Below, in pieces: positions 24,163 through 36,220 of a stretch of 64,000 bases of DNA (the first letter of the stretch is position 1; each line of letters starts with the position of its first letter). The position numbers and the translations under genes are program-made. The notes beneath the pieces were generated by a model that was not told where the DNA came from, made no database searches, and was given only the letters and a program-made list of their open reading frames with translations. This DNA comes from Acidithiobacillus sp. HP-2 (GTDB lineage: Bacteria; Pseudomonadota; Gammaproteobacteria; Acidithiobacillales; Acidithiobacillaceae): contig NZ_JACKZA010000001.1 of assembly GCF_015100155.1 (NCBI RefSeq), positions 1 through 64,000 of the forward strand, read 5' to 3'.

Positions 24163-24849
24163 TCAGGCGAGAATATCCAATAATTCACTCATATTGTCCA
24201 GTACAGCATCGGGATTGAGCGTGTGTACGGGTTCGTCACCATGATATCCATAGGTTACACAGGCGATGGGCATATTTGCTGCGCGGGCTGCCTGGGTATC
24301 ATTGCAGGAATCCCCAACCAACAAACAGTCACCTACCGGTTGATGAAAGTGGGCGGCAGCATGCAGGAGTTGCAATGGATCCGGCTTCTTTTTGGGAAGG
24401 CTGTCACCCGACAGGACCAGGCCAAAAAAGTCATATAACTCCAGACGTTTTAACAGGGGTTCGGTAAAAGCCTTGGCCTTGTTGGTGATGCAGACCAGCT
24501 CCCGGCCTTGCGCCTGAAGGGCTTTGAGGGTATCGCTTACGCCCGGATAAATCTGACTGTGATCCAGCAGATGCTCTCCGTAGTACTGACTGAAATCGAC
24601 CATGGCGGCGTCCAGTTCTGTTTCGCTGGGTTCCTGCTGAATACTCAGTGCCCGACGCATCAGTTCACGTACGCCATTGCCGATGAAGCCGCGAATGACC
24701 GGCATCCCGGCAGGTTGACGCCCGAGCTTGTGGAGAGCATGGTTGGCGGCTCCGGCCAGATCCGGAGCGGTATCAATGAGCGTACCGTCCAGATCCAGCA
24801 GTACCACCCGCGCCGTGAAGGGTGCGCTGACGTTCAGTTGCACCGTCAT
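24163..24849 (-). CDS. gph: Phosphoglycolate phosphatase
   Basis: This 228-residue HAD-family enzyme removes phosphate from 2-phosphoglycolate, the product of RuBisCO oxygenation; it is also called CbbZ in autotrophs. HAD motif I is VVLLDLDGTLIDT, motif II is CITNKAKAF, and motif III is KPDPLQL with LVGDSCND. The start ATG (24849) lies immediately after the rpe stop (TAAATG) with no gap. Together with rpe and fba this is a carbon-fixation operon. Other small phosphatase activity cannot be excluded. Confidence 0.92.
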   Translation of the reverse strand: MTVQLNVSAPFTARVVLLDLDGTLIDTAPDLAGAANHALHKLGRQPAGMPVIRGFIGNGVRELMRRALSIQQEPSETELDAAMVDFSQYYGEHLLDHSQIYPGVSDTLKALQAQGRELVCITNKAKAFTEPLLKRLELYDFFGLVLSGDSLPKKKPDPLQLLHAAAHFHQPVGDCLLVGDSCNDTQAARAANMPIACVTYGYHGDEPVHTLNPDAVLDNMSELLDILA

Positions 24850-25512
24850 TTAACCCGCCAGTGCCTTGCGGAAAGCCGCAATGGTAGCTTTATAGTCTGG
24901 AGTGTTATAAATGGCGCTGCCGGCGACAAATACATCGGCACCAGCATCGGCGACCCGGCGTACGTTATCGACTTTAACGCCACCATCTACTTCCAGTTCA
25001 ATAGGCTTGCCGGTCGCGTCTATGCGCTTGCGGATGGCTTCGATCTTGCGCAGGGTGTAGTCAATGAAACTCTGACCGCCAAAACCGGGGTTGACGCTCA
25101 TGACCAGTACCAGGTCCAGGTTTTCCAGGACGTAGTCCAGCACATCGAGGGGCGTTCCGGGATTGAGGGATACGCCAGCCTTGCAACCGAGGCTGTGGAT
25201 CAACTGAATGGTGCGATCCAGATGAATGGTGGCTTCCGGATGCACGGTGATGATGTTGGCACCGGCCTTGGCAAACTCGGGAATGATGGCGTCCACCGGG
25301 GCAATCATCAAATGCACATCCAGAGGCTTCTGGGTATGGGGTTTGATGGCCGCAGCGACCAGCGGTCCAATAGTCAGGTTGGGTACAAAATGGTTGTCCA
25401 TGACGTCGATATGAATATAGTCGGCGCCGGCTTCATCCACTGCACGCACTTCTTCACCCAGGCGGGCAAAGTCAGCGGAGAGAATGGAGGGTGAAATCTT
25501 GAATTGTGTCAT
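24850..25512 (-). CDS. rpe: Ribulose-phosphate 3-epimerase
   Basis: This 220-residue TIM-barrel enzyme interconverts ribulose-5-phosphate and xylulose-5-phosphate in the Calvin cycle and pentose phosphate pathway. Motifs are [48 protein letters not shown] and [11 protein letters not shown], with the metal-binding His and Asp residues. It is transcribed together with fba and gph. The start ATG is at 25512. Confidence 0.97.
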   Translation of the reverse strand: MTQFKISPSILSADFARLGEEVRAVDEAGADYIHIDVMDNHFVPNLTIGPLVAAAIKPHTQKPLDVHLMIAPVDAIIPEFAKAGANIITVHPEATIHLDRTIQLIHSLGCKAGVSLNPGTPLDVLDYVLENLDLVLVMSVNPGFGGQSFIDYTLRKIEAIRKRIDATGKPIELEVDGGVKVDNVRRVADAGADVFVAGSAIYNTPDYKATIAAFRKALAG

Positions 25513-25575
25513 ACGGCCTCCAAAACAGGGCGAGAGCGCTGTGCGCCCTCGTCGTTTGCAAATACTGGAATCGCT

Positions 25576-26646
25576 TCAGAGACCAGTGACGCGGGGATCC
25601 AGTTCACCTTTCTTGTAACGCTTGAACATGTCGTCCAGCTGAACGACCTTGATCTTGCTGGCATTGCCAGCCGTACCGAAGGCTTCGAAACGCTGACGGC
25701 AGATGTCGCGCATGGCATCCAGAGAAGCGGTGAGGAACTTGCGGGGATCGAAGTTCTTCGGGTTTTTGTAAAGGCTCTGGCGCACAGCACCCGTGGCAGC
25801 CAGACGCAGGTCGGTGTCGATATTGACCTTGCGCACCCCGTTTTTGATGCCTTCCTGAATTTCTTCGACGGGCACGCCATAGGTTTCGCCAATGTCACCA
25901 CCAAATTCGTGGATGATTTTCAGCCATTCCTGGGGCACGGAACTGGAGCCATGCATGACCAGGTGGGTATCGGGAATACGGGCGTGAATTTCCTTGATCC
26001 GGTCAATACGCAGTACCTTGCCGGTTGGCGGCTGGGTAAACTTGTAGGCGCCATGACTGGTACCAATGGCGATAGCCAGGGCATCCAGTTTGGTGGCCTT
26101 CACAAATTGGGCGGCTTCTTCCGGATCGGTCAGCATCTGGTCGTGGGTCAGGCAGCCTTCGGCGCCGACGCCGTCTTCTTCACCAGCCATGCCGGTTTCC
26201 AGGGATCCCAGACAACCCAGTTCACCTTCCACAGAAACGCCTACAGCATGGGCCATTTCAACCACTTTGGCAGTGACGGCGGTGTTGTAATCGTAGCTGG
26301 CCGGGGTTTTGGCATCTTCCATCAGGGAGCCGTCCATCATGACGCTGGAGAATCCGGAGCGGATGGCCTGAATACAAACGGCCGGGCTGGCACCGTGATC
26401 CTGATGGAGGACGACGGGAATATCGGGATATTCTTCAATGGCCGCCAAAATAAGGTGGCGCAGGAAGGGTTCACCCGCATATTTGCGGGCACCCGCAGAT
26501 GCCTGCAGGATAACCGGCGCATCCACAGCAGCGGCGGCTTCCATGATGGCACGAACCTGTTCCAGGTTGTTGACATTAAATGCGGGGATTCCGTAGCTGT
26601 GTTCTGCAGCGTGATCCAATAGCTGGCGCAGTGAAACGAGGGCCAT
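25576..26646 (-). CDS. fba: Fructose-bisphosphate aldolase class II (Calvin-cycle type)
   Basis: This 356-residue zinc-dependent aldolase condenses glyceraldehyde-3-phosphate and dihydroxyacetone phosphate, also acting on sedoheptulose bisphosphate in autotrophs (CbbA). Features are [10 protein letters not shown] (zinc His), [38 protein letters not shown] and KVNIDTDLR. The length fits the fba-CB subfamily. It is flanked by pyk and rpe in the same operon. ATG 26646 has an AGGAGAAG site upstream. Confidence 0.96.
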   Translation of the reverse strand: MALVSLRQLLDHAAEHSYGIPAFNVNNLEQVRAIMEAAAAVDAPVILQASAGARKYAGEPFLRHLILAAIEEYPDIPVVLHQDHGASPAVCIQAIRSGFSSVMMDGSLMEDAKTPASYDYNTAVTAKVVEMAHAVGVSVEGELGCLGSLETGMAGEEDGVGAEGCLTHDQMLTDPEEAAQFVKATKLDALAIAIGTSHGAYKFTQPPTGKVLRIDRIKEIHARIPDTHLVMHGSSSVPQEWLKIIHEFGGDIGETYGVPVEEIQEGIKNGVRKVNIDTDLRLAATGAVRQSLYKNPKNFDPRKFLTASLDAMRDICRQRFEAFGTAGNASKIKVVQLDDMFKRYKKGELDPRVTGL

Positions 26647-26752
26647 AGCACTTCTCCTAAACGTGAATGAAAAATGGTTGGTTTTTAATCAATCCTATAG
26701 ACGGGATAGGCAAACTGCAAGCCGCCCGTCAGTCCGGTTCGTCTGTTTCTGT

Positions 26753-28192
26753 CTAGCCGCGATGGGAGATATCTCCCACACGGACCAGTTTCAGGGTATT
26801 GGTTCCGCCCGGAGAGCCAATGGGCTCACCAATGGTAATCAACATCAGGTCGCCGTCGCGCACTGCACCACGACGGCGCAGCTCATCTTCGGCCGCGCGC
26901 ATTACCTGCACAGGATCATCATGACGGTTTTGGGGGAAATTCACCGGATGAACACCCCGGTACAAAGTCACCTTACGGCGGGTATATACCTGGGGCGTCA
27001 AGGCATAAATGGGCACTCTGGGATTAGCCCGCGATAACCACAATGCCGTAGCGCCACTTTCGGTAAAGGCGGCAATGGCGGCAATTGATGAGCGCAGGGT
27101 AGCCAGAAGTGCGGCGGCTGCGATGGTTTCATCCACTCCGGCAAGCGGGCGATCAATAATCTGCAGGGTGTTGGTGCTGGGGGCATGTCGTTCGACTTCG
27201 CGGCAGGTACGGTCCATCGCTGCCACGGCCTCTACGGGATAAGCGCCGCTCGCCGTTTCTGCCGACAACATGACCGCATCGGTACCATCCAGAACCGCAT
27301 TCGCCACATCGGAAACTTCGGCACGCGTGGGTATGGGCTGATGAATCATGGACTCCATCATTTGGGTGGCGGTGATACTCAGGCGATTATGTTTTTGGGC
27401 CAAAGCGATAATGCGCTTCTGCACTGTAGGAACGGCCGCATCGCCAATTTCCACCCCCAGATCTCCCCGGGCCACCATGATGGCCTCGGATACCGCCAAA
27501 ATTTCTTCAATGGCATCGACTGCTTCGGCGCGCTCGATTTTGGCAACCAGGGCACCATGTCCTCCGGCTTCCCGGAACAGGCGACGTGCTTCATCCATAT
27601 CTGCCGCACTGCGTGGAAAGGAAACTGCCAGATAATCAGCTTCCAGTCGGGCGGCCGTAATGATGTCGGCCCGATCCTTATCGGTCAGGGCCGGCGCGGT
27701 CAGGCCACCACCGGCGCGGTTGATCCCCTTGCTGTTGGACAATTCACCACCCTGTACTACCCGGGTATGAATTTCGCCACCCTGAACCTTCTCGACCCAG
27801 AGCACAATCATGCCATCATTGAGCAGCAGTGTGGCACCACGATCCACATCGCTGATCAGTTGCGGATAAGTCACCCCTACCCGGGTTTGATCTCCTACGC
27901 TGCAGTGAATATCCAGAATAAAGGGTTCGCCTTCTTTCAGATGAATTTTGCCATCGGCAAATTTGCCGATGCGGATTTTCGGGCCCTGCAAATCGGCCAG
28001 GACCCCAATGGCGCGACCATGGGCCCGTGCCCGCTCGCGTACCATTTCCGCTCTTTGCACATGGTCTTCGGGAGACCCATGAGAAAAATTGAGGCGGACG
28101 ACATCGACGCCCGCCTCGATCAGACGATCGATGACCTGCACATCAGAACTTGCAGGGCCCAGGGTTGCGACGATTTTCGTCCGGCGTATCAA
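26753..28192 (-). CDS. pyk: Pyruvate kinase, TTG start
   Basis: This 479-residue enzyme converts phosphoenolpyruvate and ADP to pyruvate and ATP. Motifs: [15 protein letters not shown] at the N-terminus, [23 protein letters not shown]-type [29 protein letters not shown] and [19 protein letters not shown]. The start is TTG at 28192, since an in-frame TAA lies three codons upstream and no ATG or GTG is available; GAGGT is correctly spaced. The TTG overlaps the pgk stop (TTGA), so translation is coupled. Confidence 0.95.
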   Translation of the reverse strand: MIRRTKIVATLGPASSDVQVIDRLIEAGVDVVRLNFSHGSPEDHVQRAEMVRERARAHGRAIGVLADLQGPKIRIGKFADGKIHLKEGEPFILDIHCSVGDQTRVGVTYPQLISDVDRGATLLLNDGMIVLWVEKVQGGEIHTRVVQGGELSNSKGINRAGGGLTAPALTDKDRADIITAARLEADYLAVSFPRSAADMDEARRLFREAGGHGALVAKIERAEAVDAIEEILAVSEAIMVARGDLGVEIGDAAVPTVQKRIIALAQKHNRLSITATQMMESMIHQPIPTRAEVSDVANAVLDGTDAVMLSAETASGAYPVEAVAAMDRTCREVERHAPSTNTLQIIDRPLAGVDETIAAAALLATLRSSIAAIAAFTESGATALWLSRANPRVPIYALTPQVYTRRKVTLYRGVHPVNFPQNRHDDPVQVMRAAEDELRRRGAVRDGDLMLITIGEPIGSPGGTNTLKLVRVGDISHRG

Positions 28193-29394
28193 GTGTTGTT
28201 ACCTCGTGCACGTTCTTCAAGTATGGCAACGGCCGGTAAGCTTTTGCCTTCCAGAAATTCCAGAAAGGCACCACCACCGGTACTGATGTAAGAAACTTTG
28301 TCTTCAATGTGGAACTGGTTGATGGCCGCGATGGTATCGCCACCACCGGCAATGGAAAATGCCGTGCTTTCGGCGACAGCCTGGGCAATGGCCCTGGTTC
28401 CACCCGCAAAATTTTCAAACTCAAAGACGCCTACCGGGCCGTTCCAGACGATGGTCCCCGCTTTTCTGAGAATCTCGCCCAACGCCCTGGCGGTATCAGG
28501 TCCGATATCCAGAACCATGTCATCTTCGGCAATGTCGGCCACCGCACAGGTCCGAGCCGGTGCCGTGGCCGAAAATTCCTTGGCAACGACCACGTCCGTA
28601 GGCAGGGGAACTGCGCCACCCTTGGTTTTGGCGCCGGCAATAATGGCTTTTGCCTCGGGAACCAGATCGGCCTCGCAGAGCGACTTACCCACTCCATGGC
28701 CTTCGGCAAGAATGAAGGTATTGGCAATACCACCGCCTACCACCAGCTGATCTACCTTATCGGCCAGTGATTTGAGAATGGTGAGTTTGGTGGATACTTT
28801 TGATCCCGCAACAATGGCGACCAATGGTCGTTTGGGATTCTGCAGGGCCTTGCCGAGCGCATCCAGTTCACCCACCAGCAGGGGACCGGCACAGGCAGTC
28901 GGTGCATACCTGGCAATACCATGGGTACTGGCTTCGGCGCGATGGGCGGTACCAAAAGCGTCATTGACGAAAATGTCGCAGAGTTTTCCGTATTTCTGCG
29001 CCAAAGCATCGTCATCTTTCTTTTCGCCCTTGTTGATGCGGCAGTTTTCGAGCATAACCACATCACCGGGCTTGACTTCAAAGCCTCCGTCCACCCAGTC
29101 CGCCTGCAGACGCACTGGACGACCGAGCAACTCGGAAAGTCGCTTGGCCACCGGTGCCAGAGAGTCTTCGGGTTTGAATTCTCCTTCCGTGGGGCGACCC
29201 AGGTGCGAGGTGATCATGACGCCGGCACCGGCATCCAGAGCCATTTGGACCGCAGGTGCAGAAGCCCGTACCCGGGTGTCGTCGGCAATTGCCCCTTCCT
29301 TACTCAGGGGAACATTGAGATCAGCGCGGATAAAAACCCGTTTGCCTTGTGCAAGGCCACGTTTGCACAGGTCTTCAAAGGTCAGAACTTGCAT
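28189..29394 (-). CDS. pgk: Phosphoglycerate kinase
   Basis: This 401-residue two-domain enzyme phosphorylates 3-phosphoglycerate in the Calvin cycle. Motifs: [66 protein letters not shown], and GGGDTIAAI and [14 protein letters not shown] near the end. It overlaps pyk by four bases. It follows gap by 27 bases. ATG is at 29394. Confidence 0.97.
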   Translation of the reverse strand: MQVLTFEDLCKRGLAQGKRVFIRADLNVPLSKEGAIADDTRVRASAPAVQMALDAGAGVMITSHLGRPTEGEFKPEDSLAPVAKRLSELLGRPVRLQADWVDGGFEVKPGDVVMLENCRINKGEKKDDDALAQKYGKLCDIFVNDAFGTAHRAEASTHGIARYAPTACAGPLLVGELDALGKALQNPKRPLVAIVAGSKVSTKLTILKSLADKVDQLVVGGGIANTFILAEGHGVGKSLCEADLVPEAKAIIAGAKTKGGAVPLPTDVVVAKEFSATAPARTCAVADIAEDDMVLDIGPDTARALGEILRKAGTIVWNGPVGVFEFENFAGGTRAIAQAVAESTAFSIAGGGDTIAAINQFHIEDKVSYISTGGGAFLEFLEGKSLPAVAILEERARGNNT

Positions 29395-29421
29395 GATGGC
29401 ATCTCCAGTTTGCAGTGATCA

Positions 29422-30441
<1,020 letters not shown>

Positions 30442-30459
30442 TCAAAATTGCAAATGAAT

Positions 30460-32457
30460 TCAAAGCGACTGGAACTGAGCAACAACGTTGTCCACAGTGA
30501 AGCCGAATTTGGCGAAGAGCATCGGTGCCGGAGCGGAAGCCCCGAAATGATCAATACCGACGACGGCTCCGTGCAATCCGACGTATTTGTACCAGAGTCC
30601 CGTGGTGCCTGCTTCAATGGCGACCCGCTTGCTGATGCTGGCAGGCAAAACGCTTTCCTGATAGGCGGCATCCTGAGCGGCGAAGATGTCCATACAAGGC
30701 ATGGAAACCACGCGAACGGCGTGACCCTGTTCAGCCAGTTTCGCCTGGGCCGCCAGGGCCAGTTCAACTTCAGAACCAGTAGCAATCAAAATGCCTTGCG
30801 CCTTACCACCCTCGGCATCCTTGATGACATAGCCACCACGACGGGCATTGGCTACGGTTTCATCCGTATGGGGCAGTGCCGGCAGGTTCTGACGGCTGAG
30901 CGCGAGCAGGGAAGGCGTACGCTGGAGCTTGACGGAAGATTCCCAGGCAATGGTTGTTTCCACGGCGTCCGCAGGGCGCCAGACGTTGAGGTTGGGGATC
31001 AGCCGCAAGCTGTTGACCTGCTCGACCGGCTGATGGGTGGGGCCATCTTCACCCAGCCCAATGGAATCATGAGTCATGACATAGACGACGCGAATACCCA
31101 TCAGGGCTGACATGCGAATCGCGTTGCGGCTGTAATCCGAGAAAATCAGGAAGGTGCCACCAAAGGGCAGGAAGCCGCCATACAGGGACACACCGTTCAT
31201 GATGGCCGACATGCCAAATTCACGCACACCGTAGTGAATGTAGTTACCCATCAAACGGTGCTTGCCGATGTCGATGGCTTCTTTCCAGCGGGTATTGTTG
31301 GAAGGCGTCAAATCGGCGGAGCCACCGAGAAACTCGGGTAGGGAGGCAGCAATACCCTGAATGGTTTTACCCGAGGCAACACGGGTCGCAATTTTCGGAT
31401 TTTCCTTGCGGAACTCACTGATCATCCGGGCAATGGCGGCGTCAAATTCGGGGCTGGCTTCACCGCTCAGACGCCGTTCAAATTCGGCTGCTTCCTGGGG
31501 GAAGTTGGCCTTGTATCTGGCAAACTTTTCCTTCCAGTCGCTCTCCGCTTTTTCACCCTTGGCCTTGGCGTTAAAGCCGTGGTAAACCGCTTCCGGAATT
31601 TCAAAGGGTGCACCACTCCAGCCGAGATTCTTGCGCGTCAGGGCGACTTCTTCAGCGCCCAGCGCGGCTCCATGTACATCGTGGGTGCCGGCTTTGTTGG
31701 GTGAGCCATGACCAATGACGGTCTTGCAGCAAATCAGCGTCGGCTTGGTGGTCTGTTTGTGGGCCTGAGCAATGGCCTTTTTGATGGCTTCAGGATCATG
31801 ACCATCCACATGACGAACGACATGCCAGCCGTAGGCTTCAAAACGCGCCGGGGTATCGTCCCCGAACCAGTCATCCACATGACCATCAATGGAGATATTA
31901 TTGTCATCGTAAAAACAGACAAGCTTGTTCAGACCCCAGACCCCGGCCAAAGAGCAGGCTTCATGGGAAACCCCTTCCATGAGGCAGCCGTCGCCGAGAA
32001 ACACATAAGTGTAGTTGCTGACGATTTCATGGTCGGGGCGGTTGAACTGGGCAGCCAGCATACGTTCCGCCAGGGCCATACCCACTCCGTTGGCAACGCC
32101 CTGACCCAAGGGGCCTGTGGTAGTCTCGACGCCGGGCGCATCGCGATATTCGGGATGGCCGGGGGTTTTGCTGTGCCACTGACGGAATTGCTGGAGATCA
32201 TCAATAGACAAATCGTAACCGCTCAGGTGGAGGAGCGCATACTGCAACATCGAACCGTGGCCGTTGGAAAGAATGAAGCGGTCACGTCCGGCCCAATGCG
32301 GATTGGCCGGGTTGTGCACCAGAAAATCATTCCACAAGACTTCGGCAATGTCCGCCATGCCCATGGGCATTCCGGGATGGCCGGAGTTCGCTTTTTCGAC
32401 GGCATCCATGGCCAGAACGCGAATGGCATTGGCCAGATCAGTACGGGTTACAGTCAT
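30460..32457 (-). CDS. tkt: Transketolase
   Basis: This 665-residue thiamine-diphosphate enzyme transfers C2 units between sugar phosphates in the Calvin cycle and pentose phosphate pathway. It has the [18 protein letters not shown] region, ThDP site [13 protein letters not shown] with [11 protein letters not shown], the [17 protein letters not shown] segment, and [19 protein letters not shown] in the pyrimidine domain. The length is normal. It is the second gene after glpX in the operon. Confidence 0.97.
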   Translation of the reverse strand: MTVTRTDLANAIRVLAMDAVEKANSGHPGMPMGMADIAEVLWNDFLVHNPANPHWAGRDRFILSNGHGSMLQYALLHLSGYDLSIDDLQQFRQWHSKTPGHPEYRDAPGVETTTGPLGQGVANGVGMALAERMLAAQFNRPDHEIVSNYTYVFLGDGCLMEGVSHEACSLAGVWGLNKLVCFYDDNNISIDGHVDDWFGDDTPARFEAYGWHVVRHVDGHDPEAIKKAIAQAHKQTTKPTLICCKTVIGHGSPNKAGTHDVHGAALGAEEVALTRKNLGWSGAPFEIPEAVYHGFNAKAKGEKAESDWKEKFARYKANFPQEAAEFERRLSGEASPEFDAAIARMISEFRKENPKIATRVASGKTIQGIAASLPEFLGGSADLTPSNNTRWKEAIDIGKHRLMGNYIHYGVREFGMSAIMNGVSLYGGFLPFGGTFLIFSDYSRNAIRMSALMGIRVVYVMTHDSIGLGEDGPTHQPVEQVNSLRLIPNLNVWRPADAVETTIAWESSVKLQRTPSLLALSRQNLPALPHTDETVANARRGGYVIKDAEGGKAQGILIATGSEVELALAAQAKLAEQGHAVRVVSMPCMDIFAAQDAAYQESVLPASISKRVAIEAGTTGLWYKYVGLHGAVVGIDHFGASAPAPMLFAKFGFTVDNVVAQFQSL

Positions 32458-32484
32458 AACTCACTCCTTGGATAAATGAAAATG

Positions 32485-33429
32485 TCAGTCGGCGCGCTGG
32501 TGGGTGCGGACCCGACGTAAAATACCGTCGTGACCGGAAATGACCAGGGTTTCGCTCTCTACAAAGTAGTGGGAACGGGTAACGCCATCAAGAATGTCGC
32601 CGGAAGTCAGGCCAGTCGCGACGAAAAGCACGTCGTCACTGGAAACCAGTTCATCACGGCTCAGCCATTGGCCTACTTTCAGGCCTGCTTCGGCAATCGC
32701 TTCGGCTTCGCCGGGTTTTTGCGGGGCCAGGCAGCCAAACATATCTGCGCCCATGGCACGGGCGGCGCAGGCCGAGATGACGCCTTCGGGTGTGCCGCCT
32801 ATGCCCATCATCGCGTCCACTTTGGTACCCAGGGCTGCCATGATGCCACCACTGACGTCACCGTCTGTCTGCAGGCGAACCGTCGCGCCTGCAGCCTGAA
32901 TTTCCCGGATCATGGCGTCATGACGAGGCTTTTTCAGAAGGAAAATGCGCAATTCTTTGACATCTTTGCCGAGAGATTTGGCCAGTGCCTGCAGTTTGGC
33001 TTTCATGGGTGCTTCGGGATCAATTTTGCCGCGTGCCGGGGCGGGAACAATCAACTTGTCCATGTAATAGGCGGGGCCGGGCTGGAACATGCTGCCTTTG
33101 GGGGCTGCAGCCAGTACACAAATGGAACCGGGCATGCCCTGGGCTAAAAAAGTGGTGCCTTCGACGGGATCCACGGCGATTTCCACTTCCGGACCCGTGC
33201 CCGATCCGACCTGCTCACCGTTGTAGAGCATGGGCGCTTCGTCTTTTTCGCCTTCGCCGATGATGACCACGCCGCGCATGGGGACTTGAGCAATGGCAGC
33301 GCGCATGGCATCCACAGCGGCCCCATCTCCCAGTTCTTTTTCGCCTCGCCCAATCCAGTCGCTGGCAGCGCGGGCGGCGGATTCGGTAACGGGGAGTAGA
33401 GACAGCGCAAGACTACCTACGGATGACAT
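32485..33429 (-). CDS. glpX: Fructose-1,6-bisphosphatase class II (GlpX type)
   Basis: This 314-residue phosphatase removes the 1-phosphate from fructose-1,6-bisphosphate and in autotrophs also acts on sedoheptulose-1,7-bisphosphate. Metal-binding motifs EGEKDEAPM and IAVDPVEGTTF and the GIGGTPEGVISA stretch are seen. The gene opens the tkt-gap-pgk group, 27 bases upstream of tkt. A gap of 58 bases separates it from suhB. ATG is at 33429. Confidence 0.95.
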   Translation of the reverse strand: MSSVGSLALSLLPVTESAARAASDWIGRGEKELGDGAAVDAMRAAIAQVPMRGVVIIGEGEKDEAPMLYNGEQVGSGTGPEVEIAVDPVEGTTFLAQGMPGSICVLAAAPKGSMFQPGPAYYMDKLIVPAPARGKIDPEAPMKAKLQALAKSLGKDVKELRIFLLKKPRHDAMIREIQAAGATVRLQTDGDVSGGIMAALGTKVDAMMGIGGTPEGVISACAARAMGADMFGCLAPQKPGEAEAIAEAGLKVGQWLSRDELVSSDDVLFVATGLTSGDILDGVTRSHYFVESETLVISGHDGILRRVRTHQRAD

Positions 33430-33487
33430 AAGCTTGTTCCCTTCAGTGGCGGAATTAGATAGAAGACATAATTCGTTTTAGCATAAA

Positions 33488-34321
33488 TCAAAGGACCGCG
33501 TTTGGGAACTCGGAGGCCTTATCGGCGGCATGCTCCAGCCAGTTTCGCCAGGTCTGGTGCAAATTCGGATCCAGTGTGGCCAGAACGGAGCGTGGCTTCA
33601 GGTCTTTTTCCTGAAGAGCTTGACCATTGAACTGGGAAATTTGACCTCCGGCTTCCTGGAGAATCAATGCGCCTGCGGCGCGATCCCAGAGTTGCTGGGC
33701 ACCATGCAAATAAAAATGGTAGCGACCCGCCGCCAGCCAGCACCATTCCAATACGGATGAACCGAAATTACGTTGGCTATGAAAGGGGCGTTCATCAATG
33801 ATGCGCAGGGCCAGATTTCGATCCAGTCGTTTGTAGTCCACCACCCCTACGCAGTGTTTCAGCGTTGGCGCTTCGCGAGTCTGGAGCAATGTGCCGTCAA
33901 TTTTAGCCCCTTTACCCTGTACGGCAGAAAAAAGTTCAGCGCGTACCGGATCATAAATCCAGCCCATAACCGAATGCCCCTTTTCCAGAAGGGCCAGAGA
34001 GACGCCAAAAACCGGCACCCCGGCGGCAAAATTACTGGTGCCGTCCAGAGGGTCCAGGCACCAGAGTGCATCACTGTTTTCCAGAAGGGATTGTTGTTCT
34101 GCGCGGGGCATCTCTTCACCCAGCAAGGGAATATCGGGATAGCGGGCGGCCAGCATATCCTGAAGAAAATTCTGGCTGTCTATGTCGGCGCTGGTGACGA
34201 TACTGCCGTCAGGCTTGCGACTGCTGACTACGGTATGAAAACGCGGCAGAACAAAACGCTCGGCACTGGTACGCAGCAATTTCCCCACCCATTGCTGGTC
34301 GATTTGGTTGATTCTGGACAT
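33488..34321 (-). CDS. suhB: Inositol monophosphatase-family enzyme (SuhB-like)
   Basis: The start at 34321 has GGAGACGGGC upstream and gives 277 residues; the frame extends to 34411 but the extra residues look unlike the family. Metal and phosphate motifs: PLLGEEMP, CLDPLDGTSNFAAG and WDRAAGALILQEAGG. The family includes inositol monophosphatase and SuhB, the NusG/ribosomal RNA antitermination partner. Its place ahead of glpX and the Calvin genes, as in related acidophiles, suggests a sugar-phosphate phosphatase role, unproven. The promoter of this whole operon is expected between 34322 and 34400. Confidence 0.85.
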   Translation of the reverse strand: MSRINQIDQQWVGKLLRTSAERFVLPRFHTVVSSRKPDGSIVTSADIDSQNFLQDMLAARYPDIPLLGEEMPRAEQQSLLENSDALWCLDPLDGTSNFAAGVPVFGVSLALLEKGHSVMGWIYDPVRAELFSAVQGKGAKIDGTLLQTREAPTLKHCVGVVDYKRLDRNLALRIIDERPFHSQRNFGSSVLEWCWLAAGRYHFYLHGAQQLWDRAAGALILQEAGGQISQFNGQALQEKDLKPRSVLATLDPNLHQTWRNWLEHAADKASEFPNAVL

Positions 34322-34400
34322 GCCCGTCTCCGTGAATTTTGACCCACTACTACGGCGCTGCGATGATATGCGGGTTATTTCTTGCTGAAAGTCTACAGTG

Positions 34401-35129
34401 ATGCCGCGCATTCATTTATACGCTGATTCCGAATTGCCCGAAAGCGGCGCTTTTCTTTTGCCCACGGAGCCCAGCCATCATTTATTGAAAGTGCTGCGTG
34501 CGCGCATTGCTCAGGATGTGACCCTCTTCAATGGGGATGGTTGCGTCTATGCTGGCACATTGAAAGGCATTTCCGGTAATCGCGCCGAAATCCTGATCAG
34601 CGGGCGTTTTGTGCGGCAAACACGTTCTCCGCTCATGATTCATCTGTGGTTGCCCTTGATGCGCGGGGAACGTTGGGACTGGAGCCTGCAAAAAGCCGTA
34701 GAACTGGGCGTGCAGACGATTCAGCCAGTGGCGTGCCAGCATGCCGTGGTACAGATGAAAGAAACGCGCGGCGAAAAACGCCTCCAGCGTTGGCAGGATA
34801 TGGTGATCGCGGCCTGTGAGCAGAGTGGCGCGACGAGCATTCCGAAGGTGCTGCCGCCCATGGCGCTGAGTGATGCCTGGTCCCTGTGCCGGGGTCGGGG
34901 TCTGGTTCTGGACCCTGCGCCGGAGAATGCGAAAATGCGTGAACTGCCTCACCCCGAGCCGGAAGTGACGCTGTTAAGCGGGCCCGAAGGTGGGCTGAGC
35001 AGTTCTGAGCTGGCAGCGGCAAGTGCGCATGGTTTTCAAAAGGTGGGTATGGGGCCACGCATTCTGCGGGCGGAAACCGCTGCAGTTGCAGCGGTCGCGG
35101 TGTTGCAGGCGTTGTGGGGGGATCTCTGA
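34401..35129 (+). CDS. rsmE: 16S rRNA m3U1498 methyltransferase
   Basis: This 242-residue SPOUT-family enzyme methylates uridine 1498 of 16S rRNA. Visible are the N-terminal PUA-like RIHLYADSELPESG and HHLLKVLRAR, and the knot motifs LQKAVELGVQTIQPV, LLSGPEGGLSSSELA and LGPRILRAETAAVAA-type GPRILRAETAA. ATG 34401 is preferred; GTG at 34398 is also in frame. It is divergent from suhB and nearly abuts corA on the opposite strand. Confidence 0.93.
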   Translation: MPRIHLYADSELPESGAFLLPTEPSHHLLKVLRARIAQDVTLFNGDGCVYAGTLKGISGNRAEILISGRFVRQTRSPLMIHLWLPLMRGERWDWSLQKAVELGVQTIQPVACQHAVVQMKETRGEKRLQRWQDMVIAACEQSGATSIPKVLPPMALSDAWSLCRGRGLVLDPAPENAKMRELPHPEPEVTLLSGPEGGLSSSELAAASAHGFQKVGMGPRILRAETAAVAAVAVLQALWGDL

Positions 35130-35132
35130 AAA

Positions 35133-36098
35133 CTAGATCCAGCCGGCTTTCTTGAAGCGACGGTAAAGGTAGTAGGAGGAGCCGGCCATGACGGTCAGGG
35201 CCATGGGGTATCCGAACTTCCAGTGCAATTCCGGCATGTACTCAAAGTTCATGCCCCAGATGCCCGTAAAAATGGTAATCAGCACCAGAATGGCACCCCA
35301 TCCTGCCAGTTTTTTATTGACCTCGCCGTGGTCGATGGCAATCAGGGAAAGATTGACCTGAATGGCGGTGGAAATGGTGTCGCGGATGGTATCCAGTTGG
35401 CTGTTGAGCAACATGATGTGATCATGAACATCCCGGAAGTAGTTTTCTGCACCATCTATCTGGGCGGGGACCCGTCCGCCAAACAGTTTGCTGAAGCCGT
35501 CTGCCAGAGGCAGTAATGCATGGCGTAACACATTGCTTTTGTATTTGAAATCATATAGACGCTCCATGTTCTGGCGCGCATCCTGATTGTGAAACATCAC
35601 GGTTTCCAGTTGTTCCAGTTCATCATCCAGCATATCTACGACCGGGAAAAACAGGTCGACAATGGCGTCAGACAGGGCATAAAGCACATAAGCAGAGCCA
35701 TATTTGAGCAGATGCGGTTCGCGTTCGGCCCGGGCACGGACGCCCAGCAGGGTTTGCTCACACTCCTGACGGACGGAAAGCACAAAATTGCTGCCGACAA
35801 AAATATTGATCTGCCCCATATGCAGATCTTTGCCGTGGTAGGCCGGAGCCTGAAGTATGACGAAAAGATGTTCGTCGTACTCTTCCACCTTAGGCCTTTG
35901 CAAGCCATTAAATACATCTTCCACGGCCAGTTCATGCAAATTGAACTGCTTTTGCAGAATGCGCAGTTCCGGTTCCGTCGCATCCTGCAGGGCAACCCAG
36001 ACAAAGTTACCGGCTTGCAGCAAGTACTGAGGAACGTCCTCCAGTGTGCTGTCTGCAACTTTATGTCCATCGTTATATACCACACAGTTGACCAGCAT
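35133..36098 (-). CDS. corA: CorA-type magnesium/cobalt transporter
   Basis: This 321-residue inner-membrane channel has a long cytoplasmic N-terminal domain (VEDVFNGLQRPKVEEYDEHLFVI in parts) and two C-terminal membrane segments separated by the diagnostic GMN motif (GIWGMNFEYMP). The C-terminal tail YRRFKKAGWI is basic as usual. It forms pentamers that take up Mg2+. It is convergent with rsmE, three bases apart; no clear terminator was found. Confidence 0.95.
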   Translation of the reverse strand: MLVNCVVYNDGHKVADSTLEDVPQYLLQAGNFVWVALQDATEPELRILQKQFNLHELAVEDVFNGLQRPKVEEYDEHLFVILQAPAYHGKDLHMGQINIFVGSNFVLSVRQECEQTLLGVRARAEREPHLLKYGSAYVLYALSDAIVDLFFPVVDMLDDELEQLETVMFHNQDARQNMERLYDFKYKSNVLRHALLPLADGFSKLFGGRVPAQIDGAENYFRDVHDHIMLLNSQLDTIRDTISTAIQVNLSLIAIDHGEVNKKLAGWGAILVLITIFTGIWGMNFEYMPELHWKFGYPMALTVMAGSSYYLYRRFKKAGWI

Positions 36099-36220
36099 AT
36101 ATTTACTCCTTTGCGGAAGTTGTGGTCGTTTACCTCATAAACGGTTCCGCCGGAAACGCTAACAGCCATTTCCGGCGGAAAAACAGGCCCGCAAGCTGCG
36201 CGGACCCATAAGCAAAACCC

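Noticed and set aside
22480-24183. Plus-strand frame of 567 codons
   Set aside because: It is antisense to trpE for its whole length, in a GC-rich gene with strong codon phase. The product lacks any known domain and no ribosome site is seen.
24508-25494. Plus-strand frame of 328 codons antisense to gph and rpe
   Set aside because: It mirrors codon bias of the two real genes, spans their boundary and has no recognisable motif.
25504-26622. Plus-strand frame of 372 codons antisense to fba
   Set aside because: Fully antisense to a gene with clear aldolase motifs; a codon-phase artefact.
27185-28291. Plus-strand frame of 368 codons antisense to pyk and pgk
   Set aside because: Spans two confidently identified genes and shows no family signal.
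35130-35132. Terminator between rsmE and corA
   Set aside because: The convergent stops are only three bases apart and no hairpin with a T-run was found.
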